A DNA stretch of 64,000 nt from Chitinophagaceae bacterium (GTDB lineage Bacteria; Bacteroidota; Bacteroidia; Chitinophagales; Chitinophagaceae). A model generated the notes under the pieces. It was not told where the DNA came from. It made no database searches and was given only the letters and a program-made list of their open reading frames with translations. Shown piece after piece: positions 63,990-64,000 of this stretch; positions within the stretch are counted from its first letter, which is position 1; each line of letters opens with the position of its first letter. Made by a program: the position numbers and the translations under genes. Location of the stretch: assembly GCA_016720825.1 (NCBI GenBank), contig JADKJV010000006.1, positions 62,001 to 126,000 of the forward strand, written 5' to 3'.

Positions 63990-64000
63990 TGTGTGAGATT

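Overview
The window is chromosomal DNA of a member of the Bacteroidota, most like a Chitinophagaceae/Chitinophagales bacterium. The sequence shows C-terminal type IX secretion (T9SS) sorting domains, promoter elements of the TAnnTTTG type, A-rich leaders without Shine-Dalgarno sites, a YaiO-type barrel, a GTP-dependent PEP carboxykinase and a two-component propeller histidine kinase. There are no phage, transposase or CRISPR genes. The only RNA gene found is one tRNA-Arg(CCT).

Layout. 0-2 kb: start of a Tat-exported Fe-S protein, a gene-free stretch and an LCM-type methyltransferase. 2.2-9.4 kb: a compact seven-gene plus-strand operon (GNAT, PqqD-like protein, ATP-grasp ligase, PLP decarboxylase, urea-transporter/M23 fusion, YaiO barrel, TPR lipoprotein-like protein). 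This is the best candidate for an undescribed system: an amino acid or peptide may be activated, held on a carrier and decarboxylated, with an envelope module attached. 9.5-31 kb: mostly unlinked genes (T9SS endonuclease I, PhnA, ECF sigma factor with a small membrane protein, DUF2490, AspT/YidE transporter, pckG, PepSY-TM, TPM-like, adenylate cyclase-TolB-TPR protein, T9SS beta-helix protein, B12-radical SAM protein, P1 peptidase). 31-41.3 kb: tricorn-like protease, then a divergent LuxR-type response regulator and hybrid-length propeller kinase, followed by two unknown exported proteins. A shared dyad, AATACTC-N6-GAkTATT, lies in both the divergent promoter and the promoter of the first exported protein. 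41.4-49.1 kb: broken sulfatase, small FN3-like protein, broken D-lactate dehydrogenase, repeat-rich DNA with the tRNA, a receiver protein and DUF4184. 49.2-64 kb: one long minus-strand exopolysaccharide locus. In transcription order it holds UDP-xylose synthase, Hpt protein, response regulator, receiver-fused initiating sugar transferase, short TolC-like protein, Wzc-like protein, Wzx flippase, Wzy polymerase, glycosyltransferase, PRTase-HAD fusion, and three more glycosyltransferases.

Two features affect all reading of this window. First, about thirty genes or gene halves are split by one-base indels, most of them at short A or T homopolymers and concentrated after 31 kb. Repairing one base usually restores a full-length protein, so many of these are probably uncorrected long-read errors, not gene decay. 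Three genes (tricorn, D-lactate dehydrogenase, sugar transferase) also seem to lack 45-70 internal codons. Second, intergenic DNA is rich in palindromic repeats of several families (31-bp units centred on AAGCTT, GACTNNN heptads, CACATAGG and GCAAAGGC inverted arrays, CCCCGGG palindromes, a 43-bp minisatellite).
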